A stretch of DNA of 33,337 bases from an uncultured bacterium (GCA_902763655.1 CACWSW010000009.1:1-33337); one strand, 5' to 3'. Counted from the first letter of the stretch, positions 8,403 through 17,156 are shown. Notes: generated by a model from the letters alone, not told the origin. Made by a program: numbers and translations.

Positions 8403-8574
8403 TTAAGGTTAAAAGATTAAAGGGTTAAATGGTTAAAAGATTAGCAAAAGGGCCTCTGTTCATCTTCCAGTACGCAGCGCGGCAGCGAGTTTTTAACCTT
8501 TTAACCCTTCAACCTTCTAACCTTCTAATCCTCTAACCTTTTAATCTTTTAACCCTTTAACCTTTTAACCCTTT
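8403..8574. repeat. TTTTAACC-type array arranged as two inverted arms
   Basis: The left arm (8403-8443) repeats GGTTAAAAGATTAAAG-like units and the right arm (8490-8574) repeats the complement, TTTTAACC/CTTCTAACC units, around a ~45-base unique centre. It fills the gap between the convergent HU-fusion gene and the tail-anchored gene, whose TAA stop lies within the right arm. It could fold as a long hairpin and end transcription from both sides (inference). Confidence 0.75.
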
Positions 8575-8873
8575 CTCTGGCGTAGCCAAAGGATAAACAA
8601 GATTATGACTATTATAGCCACGATCCCAAGGCGGACGTGGCGGAAGGTAGCTTCAGGGTCTGAAGGGGGCTTGACGGGGTCTGGCTGGAGGATTTGAGTT
8701 CCCGTTTCGGCGGCTGGCAGTTCGGTAGAATCCGGAACGTCCGATTGCTGCGCGAGAAGGGCAGGATGTATCTCCCGCCCCTCGGCGATGGCTTTTGCTT
8801 GGGCCTGTCCCTGTTCGACGTCGCGCAACTGCTGCTCCGTCACCAGCGTTATGTCTTCGTTTGCTTCAATCAT
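8565..8873 (-). CDS. small C-tail-anchored membrane protein, last gene of the pseudopilin operon
   Basis: 102 residues: a soluble, Gln/Glu- and Pro-rich N-terminal part without a recognised domain, then one hydrophobic segment at about 80-97 (GIVAIIVIILFILWL) and a basic end (RQRKG). That layout is typical of a tail-anchored inner-membrane protein with the N-terminus in the cytoplasm. Its start overlaps the end of the PilX-like gene by eight bases, so it belongs to that operon and probably serves the pilus machine. I do not recognise the family. The stop codon sits in the TTTTAACC array. Confidence 0.7.
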   Translation of the reverse strand: MIEANEDITLVTEQQLRDVEQGQAQAKAIAEGREIHPALLAQQSDVPDSTELPAAETGTQILQPDPVKPPSDPEATFRHVRLGIVAIIVIILFILWLRQRKG

Positions 8874-10845
8874 TATTGGATATCTCGCGCCAGGAGAGCG
8901 TCTTGGGGGGTTGAGAAGCGTCCATAGGAAGTCCTGTAATTCCTTTGATGCCGCTATAGAGCCGATGATCCCAGTTGATTTTGAGTGCGCCCTCGTAGAT
9001 CATGGCCTCGTTGCGGCAGACGAGCGAACCGTTGATGGTGCAGTTCCCAATGTGGCCAATTATGCCGTGGTTGTTGTACATCACCGCATCAATGCGCGTG
9101 ATGGTGGGCTGGTAGGCACCGCGGGAACTCTGCGAGTCGGCGCAGAGGTGCTGGATGAGCTTTTCGGCACAGACGGATTGATAGTAACGACGTTCTTGCT
9201 TGTCGCTGATGGTTGTGGTGGTTTTCTGCACCCGTCGGCCGTTCTCGTAAACATACTCGGTTTTGGTGCTCACGTCCACCTTCTTGCCGCCGTCCTTCTG
9301 CGTGTAGTCGCCGCAGAACCTTGACTCGTTGGATGTCCAGCCGTATTCTATGGTGCGTGGGTAGCCGATCGTGTTGTCTGACGCGTCGCAGATGTACTGC
9401 TGGACGTATGGGCCGTTCTTCATGTAGTACTGGAGTCCGCTGGAGCTTGAACCAAGCCAAGACGAAAGGGTATAATCGCCCATGACGATGTTTCCCTTTG
9501 CGGCGAGGCCGAGGAAATTCTTCTCCGCATTGATTGCCTCCGTGTTTTTAGGGTTTCTATCGGGATGGCTCCAGGATGGAGGATCGACATACTGGATTGA
9601 GCCGACGATGTGAATGTTGCGTCCTGAGTAGATTGTGCCTTGGCCCTTGACATAGCCACGAATGACGACGTCCGAATCGATGACGACTGGACCCTTTATC
9701 TCTATGGGATTGGCGGCGGTGCCTTCAAGGACTAAGGCTCCCTTGTCTGAAAGATTAGCATCTCCAGATGGACCAACACCATTGTAATGGGCATTGATCG
9801 TGCCAAGAGGGGATTGCGTGACATTGCCGTTCGCATCTAATTTGTAGGAAACTCCACCTTTGAGAGTCCCATCAACTTCTTGTGCGTAGGCGACATAACT
9901 GTCTAGCGCAGAAATATAAGGCATTTTTACTTCATCTTGGTAAGGATTTATTCTGTGCGGTTTGTTTGGATCGTTAGATGGAGCGGTATTGGGCAATGTT
10001 GGATCGTAGCCACGGGCATAATAACCCCCATTTTCTGATTCACTTACATACCAAGTCGGTGTCGTCGGCCTTGCTGAATTTCCACAATTATTCCAGTATG
10101 TATTGCGGTCTTGTTTCTTGCCAGTATTTTGTATTGAACCGATAACCCCAAGTTCTTGATTTCTTGCTCCATACGCACATCCGTTTACAGTACAACCGGA
10201 ATCAAGATAAAGATTGCCATTTGCGCGCACATCGCCATTGGCGGTGATGGCACTGCCTTGGAACCAACCGTAGTTGTTCACGAAATAGGCATTGTCGAAC
10301 ACACCTGAGTGTTCAACGGCGAAGCGGACACGTTCTTCGATTATAGAAGAAGATTCAGTACCTGTTGGATTCGTACACCTTGCTTCTGCACGGATTTTCA
10401 GGGTTGCGGATCTTTTATCATCATTGTCATATTCTACGCCATTTGGTGGAATGAATGGTGTTACCTCACATGTCCTATGATCCATTCTTATATTAGATTT
10501 TACAAGTCTAGCACGATAATCCCCTGTTTCGTCTGATACGCCTAGTTCTGTACTTTTGGATGTGGGATTCCCGAACCATCTACTAAACGTTCTTCCCGTC
10601 AAGAGATCTATTTGTTGATTTGCACTACTAACAGCATAGTTTGAGAAATTTGATTGAATGTTGATTTTTGCTTCTTCAATGGCGGATTGGGCTGCAAGGC
10701 GGCAAATGGTATTTCCTAGATGTATGTCTGTGATTCGTGTTGTAAATGCGGCATAGCTCAAGACGGCGGCAATGACCACCGAAGCGACGAACAGTAAAAT
10801 GATCGCCATCGGTAAGACAAATCCGTTCTTGAAAGTGCATTTCAT
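8866..10845 (-). CDS. PilX-like minor pilin/pilus assembly protein
   Basis: 659 residues. The start (KNGFVLPMAIILLFVASVVIA) is a class III-like leader with Gly before a hydrophobic helix, but the Glu expected at mature position 5 is absent, as in PilX/GspK-type subunits that cap the tip. A large exported region follows, with beta-helix-like stretches (GDVRANGNLYLDSG at ~210, then IEIKGPVVIDSDVVIRG and GRNIHIVGSI at ~385-425) and many Asn/Thr/Gly residues. It lies in an operon with two Glu5-bearing prepilins and overlaps the upstream PilW-like gene by four bases. The DNA of the middle part is visibly richer in A/T than its neighbours. Tip assembly or adhesion is inferred from family and context. 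Confidence 0.7.
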   Translation of the reverse strand: MKCTFKNGFVLPMAIILLFVASVVIAAVLSYAAFTTRITDIHLGNTICRLAAQSAIEEAKINIQSNFSNYAVSSANQQIDLLTGRTFSRWFGNPTSKSTELGVSDETGDYRARLVKSNIRMDHRTCEVTPFIPPNGVEYDNDDKRSATLKIRAEARCTNPTGTESSSIIEERVRFAVEHSGVFDNAYFVNNYGWFQGSAITANGDVRANGNLYLDSGCTVNGCAYGARNQELGVIGSIQNTGKKQDRNTYWNNCGNSARPTTPTWYVSESENGGYYARGYDPTLPNTAPSNDPNKPHRINPYQDEVKMPYISALDSYVAYAQEVDGTLKGGVSYKLDANGNVTQSPLGTINAHYNGVGPSGDANLSDKGALVLEGTAANPIEIKGPVVIDSDVVIRGYVKGQGTIYSGRNIHIVGSIQYVDPPSWSHPDRNPKNTEAINAEKNFLGLAAKGNIVMGDYTLSSWLGSSSSGLQYYMKNGPYVQQYICDASDNTIGYPRTIEYGWTSNESRFCGDYTQKDGGKKVDVSTKTEYVYENGRRVQKTTTTISDKQERRYYQSVCAEKLIQHLCADSQSSRGAYQPTITRIDAVMYNNHGIIGHIGNCTINGSLVCRNEAMIYEGALKINWDHRLYSGIKGITGLPMDASQPPKTLSWREISNND

Positions 10846-11384
10846 TTGGCTTTATCCATGTTAAGTTCTTCGGGGAGGTGAATGTGCATTGAATTTATCA
10901 CATTGCCGATCAAGGGATCCAACAAAGAAATCTTGATGACAGGTGGCTCAAGCACGGCAGACCAATCGTCGCCGATTCTGAAATTTCCTGGGCGAAACCA
11001 TTTGTCGTTTGCCTCGGTATGTGGACATCTCTCATTGAAGAAATAGTTCCCTTTTGCGTCTGAACGCAATATGATTCTAACATTTCCTGGACCATCATCG
11101 GAATCGGCCCAGTTCATTGTAAGCGAGGCCGCGTCGGCTTTCCACTTGCCAGTTAGGAGTCCATCGTTAAGACGGCTACCATTATTCCTGACGCCCGCGT
11201 GAAATAGAAGTTTGTCGCGGATTTCACGCAGTGCCAGAGATGATTCCGCTTCCGCCATTGTCTGGCGGAACATGCGCTGGCAAAACACCATAGTACCAAC
11301 TGTTGCCCCCAATACGATCACCGCAATGGACGAGGCGACCATCGTTTCCACTAGTGTGAACGCACTTTTGGGGGGATTAAACAT
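10842..11384 (-). CDS. PilW/GspJ-like minor prepilin
   Basis: 180 residues with a clear prepilin leader: KSA|FTLVETMVASSIAV, Glu at mature position 5, and a ~20-residue hydrophobic helix. The globular part ends in short beta-rich segments (ISLLDPLIGNVINSMHI). Ala rather than Gly precedes the cleavage site, which prepilin peptidases tolerate. Size and position after the PilV-like gene fit PilW or GspJ. It overlaps the PilX-like gene by ATGA and lies one base from the PilV-like stop. Prepilin peptidase is not in this window. Confidence 0.8.
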   Translation of the reverse strand: MFNPPKSAFTLVETMVASSIAVIVLGATVGTMVFCQRMFRQTMAEAESSLALREIRDKLLFHAGVRNNGSRLNDGLLTGKWKADAASLTMNWADSDDGPGNVRIILRSDAKGNYFFNERCPHTEANDKWFRPGNFRIGDDWSAVLEPPVIKISLLDPLIGNVINSMHIHLPEELNMDKAK

Positions 11385-11385
11385 T

Positions 11386-11769
11386 CTAATCGTCCTTGAT
11401 GGTGAATGATCTTTCTTCCGGGATGTTGGAACGGCGTATCGAAAGTGAATGCTCTTCCCCGTTGACTTGATTTGTATATGTATAGGTGATTTCTAAGATA
11501 CTACTGTTAATGTTCGTTGCGCCATAGTCATTAGTTGTTACGTTATCATTATTGAGTTCGCCATAAGGTTTGTTGAATCTTCCCCACACGACATCAAAGG
11601 CATTGCCATCGGCACGAAGGGCTTCGGCATTTTCGTGAGTTATCTTTCTGGCTACAATAACCCCCTCAAGCATGGCAAGGACGGCAATGACGGTCATCGC
11701 TCCGGCGAGCATGACCTCGAGAAGCGTTACGCCGGCGCGCGCAGCCATTCTGTCGCCGGAGATGCGCAT
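11386..11769 (-). CDS. PilV/GspI-like minor prepilin
   Basis: 127 residues with the leader ARAG|VTLLEVMLAGAMTVIAVLA: Gly at -1, Glu at +5, and the common N-terminal helix. The short C-terminal domain (EITYTYTNQVNGEEHSLSIR) is compatible with PilV/GspI. A second ATG eight codons in would shorten the leader without losing the cleavage site. It directly follows the TPR-MshEN gene, two bases away, in a five-gene minus-strand operon. Confidence 0.78.
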   Translation of the reverse strand: MRISGDRMAARAGVTLLEVMLAGAMTVIAVLAMLEGVIVARKITHENAEALRADGNAFDVVWGRFNKPYGELNNDNVTTNDYGATNINSSILEITYTYTNQVNGEEHSLSIRRSNIPEERSFTIKDD

Positions 11770-11771
11770 GG

Positions 11772-12638
11772 CTAGTCTCCTCCTGGCGCTGGAACGTTGG
11801 CAGGTTCATCAAGCGTCGCCTCCGAAAAGAGGCGGTCAAGCGTCGTCTCCATTGTCCGCGGGTTGGCAATGTAGAAGCGGCAGGGAGCACCGGCGGCAGA
11901 CTCAACCTGCTTCTTGAGGGCATCGTCGAAGGGATTGAGAGTGGCAACAAGCAAGGTGTCGCCTAACTTGGCGAACGGCAGCACGCCGCGAACGCGCACT
12001 ATGGAGTCGGGGAGGTTCAGCGACAGCTCTTCGACGGCGGGGAACGCCTCAAGGGGGATAGGCGGTGCGCCAGTCTCGTCCGCAAGAAATGCGGAGACTG
12101 CCTCGGCGGTGGCAGTGTTCTCTTTCTCTATTTCCGAGAGCGTTGAGACCAGGAAGCATCCTGGCACGTCTGCAAGCGCCGTCAGTCGATCCTGAATCGC
12201 GTCCGCTGTAGCCTCGTCGATAACCTTGCTCTCCGCGAGGTGGCGGGCAAGCTTCTTCTCTGCCTTGATGGCGATATACACGGCTGTGGTGGTCTTGTTG
12301 CCGGTAGCAGGGGTTGCGGCGTCTTCCTTGGGCGGTTCGGCGGCCTGCTTGGGCCGCTGGGCTGCGCGGATTCGCAGGACTGCGGCCCGTGCATCTGGTT
12401 CCGTGTAGTTTTCCAGCTGCTCGATAAGTTTCTCCGCGGCCTCGAAGTCCTTTTCCTTGAGCAGGACTCCGGCATACGAGACAAGCGCTCGACGCTGCTT
12501 GTCCAACTGGCCTATTTGCCCGTATGCAACGCACAGGAACTGCAGAGTGACGCGGTCGTCCGGCGTCAGCTGCAGCATTTTCTCGAAATAGGCGATGCCT
12601 TCTTCGAGTTTCGGGTCAAATTGTTGAGTCTCTGCCAT
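11772..12638 (-). CDS. TPR protein with a GspE N-terminal (MshEN-like) domain, no ATPase
   Basis: 288 residues. Residues ~8-95 look like tetratricopeptide helices (EEGIAYFEKMLQLTPDDRVT, then AYGQIGQLDKQRRALVSYAG). Residues ~120-275 match the N-terminal domain of PilB/GspE ATPases (KKLARHLAESKVID, IPLEAFP, DTLLVATLNPFDD, CRFYIANPRTMETTLDRLF), but no ATPase domain follows. The RLGxxL motif used for cyclic-di-GMP binding by MshEN domains is not intact, so binding of that messenger should not be assumed. It heads the pseudopilin operon and may be an adaptor between pseudopilins and PilB. No ribosome site is evident before ATG; the leader carries TGGTTAG-like repeats. A sigma-54-type promoter lies upstream. 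Confidence 0.75.
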   Translation of the reverse strand: MAETQQFDPKLEEGIAYFEKMLQLTPDDRVTLQFLCVAYGQIGQLDKQRRALVSYAGVLLKEKDFEAAEKLIEQLENYTEPDARAAVLRIRAAQRPKQAAEPPKEDAATPATGNKTTTAVYIAIKAEKKLARHLAESKVIDEATADAIQDRLTALADVPGCFLVSTLSEIEKENTATAEAVSAFLADETGAPPIPLEAFPAVEELSLNLPDSIVRVRGVLPFAKLGDTLLVATLNPFDDALKKQVESAAGAPCRFYIANPRTMETTLDRLFSEATLDEPANVPAPGGD

Positions 12639-12698
12639 GGGTGGTTAGGTGGTTAGTGGTTTGGTGATTTCGGTGGCATTCCTATACGTAACTTATGT

Positions 12699-12714
12699 AG
12701 CAGAAGCCATGCCA
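12699..12714 (-). promoter_or_regulatory. sigma-54-type promoter for the pseudopilin operon
   Basis: The minus strand reads TGGCATGGCTTCTGCT, GG and GC with 10 bases between. Its -24 element faces that of the pilB promoter only five bases away, so CATGCCA-N5-TGGCATG is a perfect inverted repeat made of the two -24 boxes. Confidence 0.7.
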
Positions 12715-12719
12715 ATGCG

Positions 12720-12735
12720 TGGCATGATTTCTGCT
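12720..12735 (+). promoter_or_regulatory. sigma-54-type promoter for pilB/gspE-pilC/gspF
   Basis: TGGCATGATTTCTGCT, GG at 12721-12722 and GC at 12733-12734, spacing exact. The expected transcription start (~12746) falls at the in-frame ATG-ATG at 12745-12750, so the message would be almost leaderless. Confidence 0.7.
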
Positions 12736-12744
12736 AGTCTGCTA

Positions 12745-14496
12745 ATGATGCCAATTATTCTTCCTATAAAGAAATCCCGTGCGCGCTTCGCAAGCTTTTC
12801 GGATGCGTTGCTGAAGTTCAACGTCATTTCGGCTGACAAGCTTACGGTATTCGCCGAGCAGGCGCGTCAGGACAAGCTGCCGCTAGAGCGCTATCTCGTC
12901 CAGAAGAACCTGGTCGATCCTGCCGCTTTCACGCTGGCGGCGGCGGCATACCTGAACATGCCGCCGCTGACGTTGCCGGATAATTTCTCTATCCCGAAGG
13001 AACTGACTGGATCCAAGCCGCTGGACTTCTGGATGAAGGCGAAGGCGGTGCCGGTGATGAAGCTTTGCGGCCGGCTCACGATCGCGTTCGCGGATCCGTT
13101 TGACCTGCCGTCGCAGGAGGAGGTGTCCCGTGCGGCGGGTGGGCGCATCTGGTCGTGCGTGGCACCCGAGAAGGATGTGATGGACGCCCTGGGGCGCCTG
13201 AAAGTCCAGGAAGATGCGGCCAACCCTGCCCTCGCGATGGAAAACATCATGAAGGGGCAGGACACCGAGATCGAGTTCTCGTCCGCAGAGGAGAAGGAGG
13301 ACGCGATCGATGCCTCGGCGGAATCCGCTGGCGAGGCGCCTGTCATACGCATGGTCAACACCATGATGATCGAGGCGCTGAAGACTAAGGCGTCCGACAT
13401 CCACTTCGAGGCCGGCGAGAAGACGTCGCGCCTGCGCTATCGCATCGACGGCGAGCTGGTGGAGCGTCCTGCTCCGCCCAAGGCCCTGCACTCTGCGGTG
13501 GTTTCGCGCATCAAGATCATGTCGAACCTCGACATCGCCGAGCGTCGCAAGCCGCAGGACGGCCGCTTCAAGGTGAAGGCCTTGAAGAAGGAGGTGGACG
13601 TGCGCGTCTCCATACTTCCCACCGTACACGGCGAGAAGGTCGTGATGCGTATCCTCGACAAGGCGAACCTTGCGCCCGGTCTCGCGTCGCTCGGCCTCGA
13701 CGAATACGCCTACAAGGCGATGAAGTTCGCGATCGAGCAGCCGCACGGCATCATCCTCGTGACGGGGCCTACGGGCTCGGGAAAGACGACGACGCTCTAC
13801 TCCTGCCTGCAGGACCTGAACCAGCCGAACGTGAACATCGTCACGGCCGAGGACCCGGTGGAATACGAGCTGGCGGGCGTGAACCAATGCCACGTGAACG
13901 TGGCGCAGGGGTTGACGTTCGCGGGCATCCTGCGAAGCGTGCTGCGTCAGGACCCGGACATCGTGCTCGTGGGCGAAATCCGCGACAACGAGACCGCAGA
14001 CATCGCGGTGAAGGCGGCCTTGACGGGCCACCTGGTGCTGTCCACGCTCCACACCAACGACGCGTGCGGCGTCATTCCGCGACTTATCGACATGGAGGTG
14101 CCGCCGTTCCTGCTGGCCAGCTCGCTCATCCTTGCGCAGGCGCAACGCCTTTTCCGTAAGCTATGTCCGTTATGCCGCCAGCCGGTGGACGTGAACATGG
14201 AGCTTCTGGAGGCGAACCGCGTGGATCCGAAGCCGTTCGAGGGCGTGCAGATCTACGGGCCGGGCGGGTGCCCCAAGTGCCACAATTCCGGGTACAAGGG
14301 ACGTGGGGCGTTCATGGAGGTTCTGCCGATCTCGAACGCGATCCGCGCGATCATCGAGAAGGGCGGCAATGCCGAAAAACTGAAGGAGTTGGCGCTTCAG
14401 GAAGGCATGGTGTCGCTGAAGGAGGCCGGAATGCGCAAGGTCCGCGCCGGAATAACGTCCCTGGAAGCGGCCTTCGAAGTAACTGGCGGAGAATAG
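12745..14496 (+). CDS. type IV pilus/type II secretion assembly ATPase (PilB/GspE)
   Basis: 583 residues from ATG 12745. Residues ~15-150 form the N-terminal domain, with a degenerate version of the cyclic-di-GMP motifs. The ATPase has Walker A GPTGSGKTTTLYS (~342-354), an Asp box (VTAEDPVEYE), Walker B DPDIVLVGEIRDNE (~402-415) and a His box (LSTLHTNDA). A zinc site of CPLC (~473) and CPKC (~508) is typical of PilB/GspE and absent from PilT. The product powers polymerisation of pilin. An in-frame start at 12649 was rejected because it lies upstream of the sigma-54 promoter and would add residues encoded by the promoter itself. pilC/gspF follows after three bases. The N-terminus is the least certain part. 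Confidence 0.93.
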   Translation: MMPIILPIKKSRARFASFSDALLKFNVISADKLTVFAEQARQDKLPLERYLVQKNLVDPAAFTLAAAAYLNMPPLTLPDNFSIPKELTGSKPLDFWMKAKAVPVMKLCGRLTIAFADPFDLPSQEEVSRAAGGRIWSCVAPEKDVMDALGRLKVQEDAANPALAMENIMKGQDTEIEFSSAEEKEDAIDASAESAGEAPVIRMVNTMMIEALKTKASDIHFEAGEKTSRLRYRIDGELVERPAPPKALHSAVVSRIKIMSNLDIAERRKPQDGRFKVKALKKEVDVRVSILPTVHGEKVVMRILDKANLAPGLASLGLDEYAYKAMKFAIEQPHGIILVTGPTGSGKTTTLYSCLQDLNQPNVNIVTAEDPVEYELAGVNQCHVNVAQGLTFAGILRSVLRQDPDIVLVGEIRDNETADIAVKAALTGHLVLSTLHTNDACGVIPRLIDMEVPPFLLASSLILAQAQRLFRKLCPLCRQPVDVNMELLEANRVDPKPFEGVQIYGPGGCPKCHNSGYKGRGAFMEVLPISNAIRAIIEKGGNAEKLKELALQEGMVSLKEAGMRKVRAGITSLEAAFEVTGGE

Positions 14497-14499
14497 GCA

Positions 14500-15570
14500 A
14501 TGGCAGGAAGGACAGTCAAAGTCAGGCACGCCAGGAAGCTTGCGGCGACGCAGGTTATTCCGTTTTCGCGCCAGATCGCGTCGATGCTGGGCGCGGGCAT
14601 GTCGATCCTGGCGTCCATCATGACGCTTGAGGAGCAGTGCGACGAGCCGGAGTTCAAGAAGGTGCTGCGGCATATGCTTGACGTCATCGAGCGCGGCGAG
14701 CCTCTTTCCGCAGGTTTGGCTGATTTTCCGCAGCTTTTCGACGACATGTACGTGAACATGGTGGTCGCCGGCGAGCAGTCCGGACAGTTCGCGCCTGTCA
14801 TGAGGCGACTTGCGCTGATCCTCGCGTCATCCTCGCGCCTACGCAAGAAGGTTAAGAGCGCAATGACGTATCCCGCCGTTATCATGTCTATCGCACTCCT
14901 GTTGGCGGCCGGCCTGATCCAGTTCGTGGTGCCGGTGTTCGCGGAGATGTTTTCCGGATTCGGCAAGGAACTGCCATGGTTGACGCAGCAGCTGGTGGAC
15001 GTGTCCGGATTCGTCAAGGCGTGGTGGTACATTATCCTTCCGATCGTGGTGGCGGCGGTGTGGCTATTCAGGCGGTGGAAGAAGACAGAGTTTGGCCGAC
15101 GGCGGTTCGACGAATGGATGCTGAAGATGCCGGTGTTCGGACAGCTTAACCAAAAGGCCAGCATAGGCCGGTTCTGCCGTCTTCTGGCGCAGATGATCGC
15201 TGCGGGGGTGCCTATCCTCAAGGCATTGAAGGTTGTGTCCGGATCCATAGGCAATACCGTCCTAGAACAGGCCATATTGGCGGCTCGCCTTGAGGTAGAA
15301 CAGGGCAACCAGCTGAGTCCGTCGCTGGAGGGCAAGCCGTACATGCCGACGTTGATGGTGCGAATGATTGCCGCAGGCGAGAAGGCCGGCAAGGTCGAGG
15401 ACATGCTTGACTCGGTGGCGGACGCCTACGACGAGGACGTCGAGGTCATGCTCGGCACGCTCACGTCCCTCATGGAGCCTTTCCTAATGGTGTTTCTCGG
15501 CGTTGTCATCGGCACGATCGTGCTGGCGATGTTCCTGCCGATCTTCAACCTCGGCTCGATAGCTCACTAG
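14500..15570 (+). CDS. inner-membrane platform protein of the pilus/secretion machine (PilC/GspF)
   Basis: 356 residues with the duplicated T2SSF architecture: two cytoplasmic helical domains (FSRQIASMLGAGMSILASI and FCRLLAQMIAAGVPILKAL, both shown in part) each ending in GEQSGQ/GEKAGKVE-type motifs, and three hydrophobic segments (~125-148, ~172-190, ~325-350). It couples the PilB motor to pilin in the inner membrane. The ATG is three bases after the pilB stop, so the two are co-transcribed. No separate promoter is seen. Confidence 0.93.
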   Translation: MAGRTVKVRHARKLAATQVIPFSRQIASMLGAGMSILASIMTLEEQCDEPEFKKVLRHMLDVIERGEPLSAGLADFPQLFDDMYVNMVVAGEQSGQFAPVMRRLALILASSSRLRKKVKSAMTYPAVIMSIALLLAAGLIQFVVPVFAEMFSGFGKELPWLTQQLVDVSGFVKAWWYIILPIVVAAVWLFRRWKKTEFGRRRFDEWMLKMPVFGQLNQKASIGRFCRLLAQMIAAGVPILKALKVVSGSIGNTVLEQAILAARLEVEQGNQLSPSLEGKPYMPTLMVRMIAAGEKAGKVEDMLDSVADAYDEDVEVMLGTLTSLMEPFLMVFLGVVIGTIVLAMFLPIFNLGSIAH

Positions 15571-15588
15571 TGGCTAGTTGTTGGTGGT

Positions 15589-15637
15589 AATTGCAAAACC
15601 ACGAAATACACGAAACACACGAAAAGGTATTCGTCTG
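15589..15637. repeat. CACGAAA-type dispersed element, copy 1
   Basis: This 49-base segment is identical to the reverse complement of 22525-22573, about 7 kb away. It contains CCACGAAATACACGAAACAC and ends in GGTATTCGTCTG. A looser complementary stretch (TACTTTCGTGAG) follows. Its place at the 3' end of the pilB-pilC unit matches the placement of the other two copies. Confidence 0.85.
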
Positions 15638-15736
15638 TTTTTGCGTACTTTCGTGAGGCAATTGTAGAACCACTGAATGCACGGAAAACACGGAAGCGTA
15701 ATTTCTTTCCCAGACTCCTTGACAAAACCCGCGCGC

Positions 15737-15765
15737 TTGTCAAATCCGCACTATGTTGGTATAAT
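15737..15765 (+). promoter_or_regulatory. sigma-70-type promoter giving a leaderless ntrC-type message
   Basis: TTGTCA (15737-15742), 17-base spacer, TATAAT (15760-15765), then only eight bases to ATG 15774. Transcription would begin at or next to the start codon, and no ribosome site exists. Confidence 0.7.
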
Positions 15766-15773
15766 ATCGCCGC

Positions 15774-17156
15774 ATGACCACCATACTCATCGTTGACGAC
15801 GAGGCGGGTACGCTATTGCTTTTGCAGAGCCTGCTTAAGTCGAACGGCTACGCTGTGAAGACAGCGGGTGATGGGGCGTCTGCGCTTGAAATCGTAAAGG
15901 CCGGCGGCATAGACATAACAGTGACGGATCTGCGCATGGCGCCTATGGACGGCATGGCGCTTTTCCACGAGATCCGCAAGATGACGAACGTTATGCCCGT
16001 CATCATCCTTACCGGATACGCAAGCATCGAGACGGCGATTGATGCGATGAAGAGTGGCGTTTTCGACTATCTTACCAAGCCTTTCAAGGTAGACGACATG
16101 CTCGCCTGCCTCAAGCGCGCGGAGGAGCAGATCGCCAAGAACGCGGCATCCGCCAAGATGCTCAACTCGGATGCGAAAATTCCTTATGTGGTCGACAGTT
16201 TCATAGCATCGTCGCCGTCGATGAAGAAGGTGTACGACACGATCCAAAAGGTCGGTCCGACGCCCGCCACAGTGCTGATCAACGGCGAGTCGGGGACGGG
16301 CAAGGAGGTTATAGCTCGCACGATCCACAAGGCATCGACGCGTGCTAACGGCCCGTGGGTCGCGGTCAACTGTGCAGCCTTGCCGGAGAACCTGCTCGAA
16401 AGCGAGATGTTCGGACATGTGAAGGGCGCATTCACGGGTGCCCATGCCGACAAGGAGGGCCTGTTCGAGGCCGCGAACGGCGGTACGCTTTTCCTTGACG
16501 AGATATCGTCCATGCCCCTTGTCCTGCAAGGCAAGCTCTTGCGCGTATTGCAGGAGCACGAGATACGGCGAGTGGGCGGGACTAAGGCGATTCCAGTCGA
16601 CGTGCGCGTGATAGCGGCATCCAACGCAGACCTTGAGAAGGCGGTTGCCAACGGCACGTTCAGGGGCGATTTGTACTATCGTTTCGCGGTGATTACGATT
16701 GACATCCCGCCGCTTCGGTCGCGTCCGGAGGACATTCTGCCCCTCGCGCTGCATTTTATCCGGACAGAGGCCGATGACGACGAGCCTGTTCCGAACATTA
16801 CGCCTGAGGCGGCTCGGGTGCTGACATCCTATGACTGGCCCGGCAACGTCCGCGAGCTGGAGAACGCCATTCGCCACGCGCTCACGTTCCTGCAGGAAGG
16901 CGACATCACGGTGGATCTACTACCCCCTAAGATCCAGAGGCAGGTGCCGACAAGCGGCGGTGCGGCGGTGCCCGGAGCCGTCTCGCTTGGACAGGGCCTC
17001 TCCTCCTCGAACACCTCCCTCAAGAGCTTCCTCAAGCAGCGCGAGCGCGAGTACATCGAATACATCCTCTCCACAACGAACGGCGACAAGGAAAAGGCCG
17101 CCGAAAAGCTCGATGTCAACTTGAGCACATTGTACAGGAAGCTGGCGGATGACTAG
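15774..17156 (+). CDS. NtrC-family sigma-54-dependent response regulator (PilR-like)
   Basis: 460 residues in three domains. The receiver (1-~120) has DDE at 8-10, phospho-acceptor Asp52 (VTDLRM), Thr in ILTGY and Lys in LTKPF. The AAA+ domain (~145-380) has Walker A GESGTGKE, the GAFTGA loop that contacts sigma-54, Walker [10 protein letters not shown] and an arginine-finger region (LRSRPEDI). The C-terminus (~420-460) is a Fis-type helix-turn-helix ([18 protein letters not shown]). It should activate the sigma-54-type promoters found around it at 6628, 6660, 12699, 12720, 17475 and 23268. The cognate sensor kinase is absent from the window; the PAS protein at 6028-6597 is a possible sensor partner. 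Confidence 0.95.
   Translation: MTTILIVDDEAGTLLLLQSLLKSNGYAVKTAGDGASALEIVKAGGIDITVTDLRMAPMDGMALFHEIRKMTNVMPVIILTGYASIETAIDAMKSGVFDYLTKPFKVDDMLACLKRAEEQIAKNAASAKMLNSDAKIPYVVDSFIASSPSMKKVYDTIQKVGPTPATVLINGESGTGKEVIARTIHKASTRANGPWVAVNCAALPENLLESEMFGHVKGAFTGAHADKEGLFEAANGGTLFLDEISSMPLVLQGKLLRVLQEHEIRRVGGTKAIPVDVRVIAASNADLEKAVANGTFRGDLYYRFAVITIDIPPLRSRPEDILPLALHFIRTEADDDEPVPNITPEAARVLTSYDWPGNVRELENAIRHALTFLQEGDITVDLLPPKIQRQVPTSGGAAVPGAVSLGQGLSSSNTSLKSFLKQREREYIEYILSTTNGDKEKAAEKLDVNLSTLYRKLADD

Larger units (their letters stand above)
15571..15773. other. intergenic gap with repeats and the ntrC-type gene promoter
   Basis: It contains TGGCTAGTTGTTGG-like repeats just after the gspF stop, a CACGAAA-type element (15589-15637), a diverged relative (about 15668-15698, CACTGAATGCACGGAA-like), and a sigma-70-type promoter at its right end. 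No open frame with coding character is seen. Confidence 0.7.

Noticed and set aside
12639-12665. TGGTTAG-like repeats upstream of the TPR-MshEN gene and after gspF (15568-15588)
   Set aside because: Too short and irregular to call a repeat family with confidence; noted only as a possible relative of the other intergenic arrays.
12649-12744. Upstream extension of pilB/gspE by 32 residues
   Set aside because: It would translate the sigma-54-type promoter and lies upstream of the predicted RNA start.
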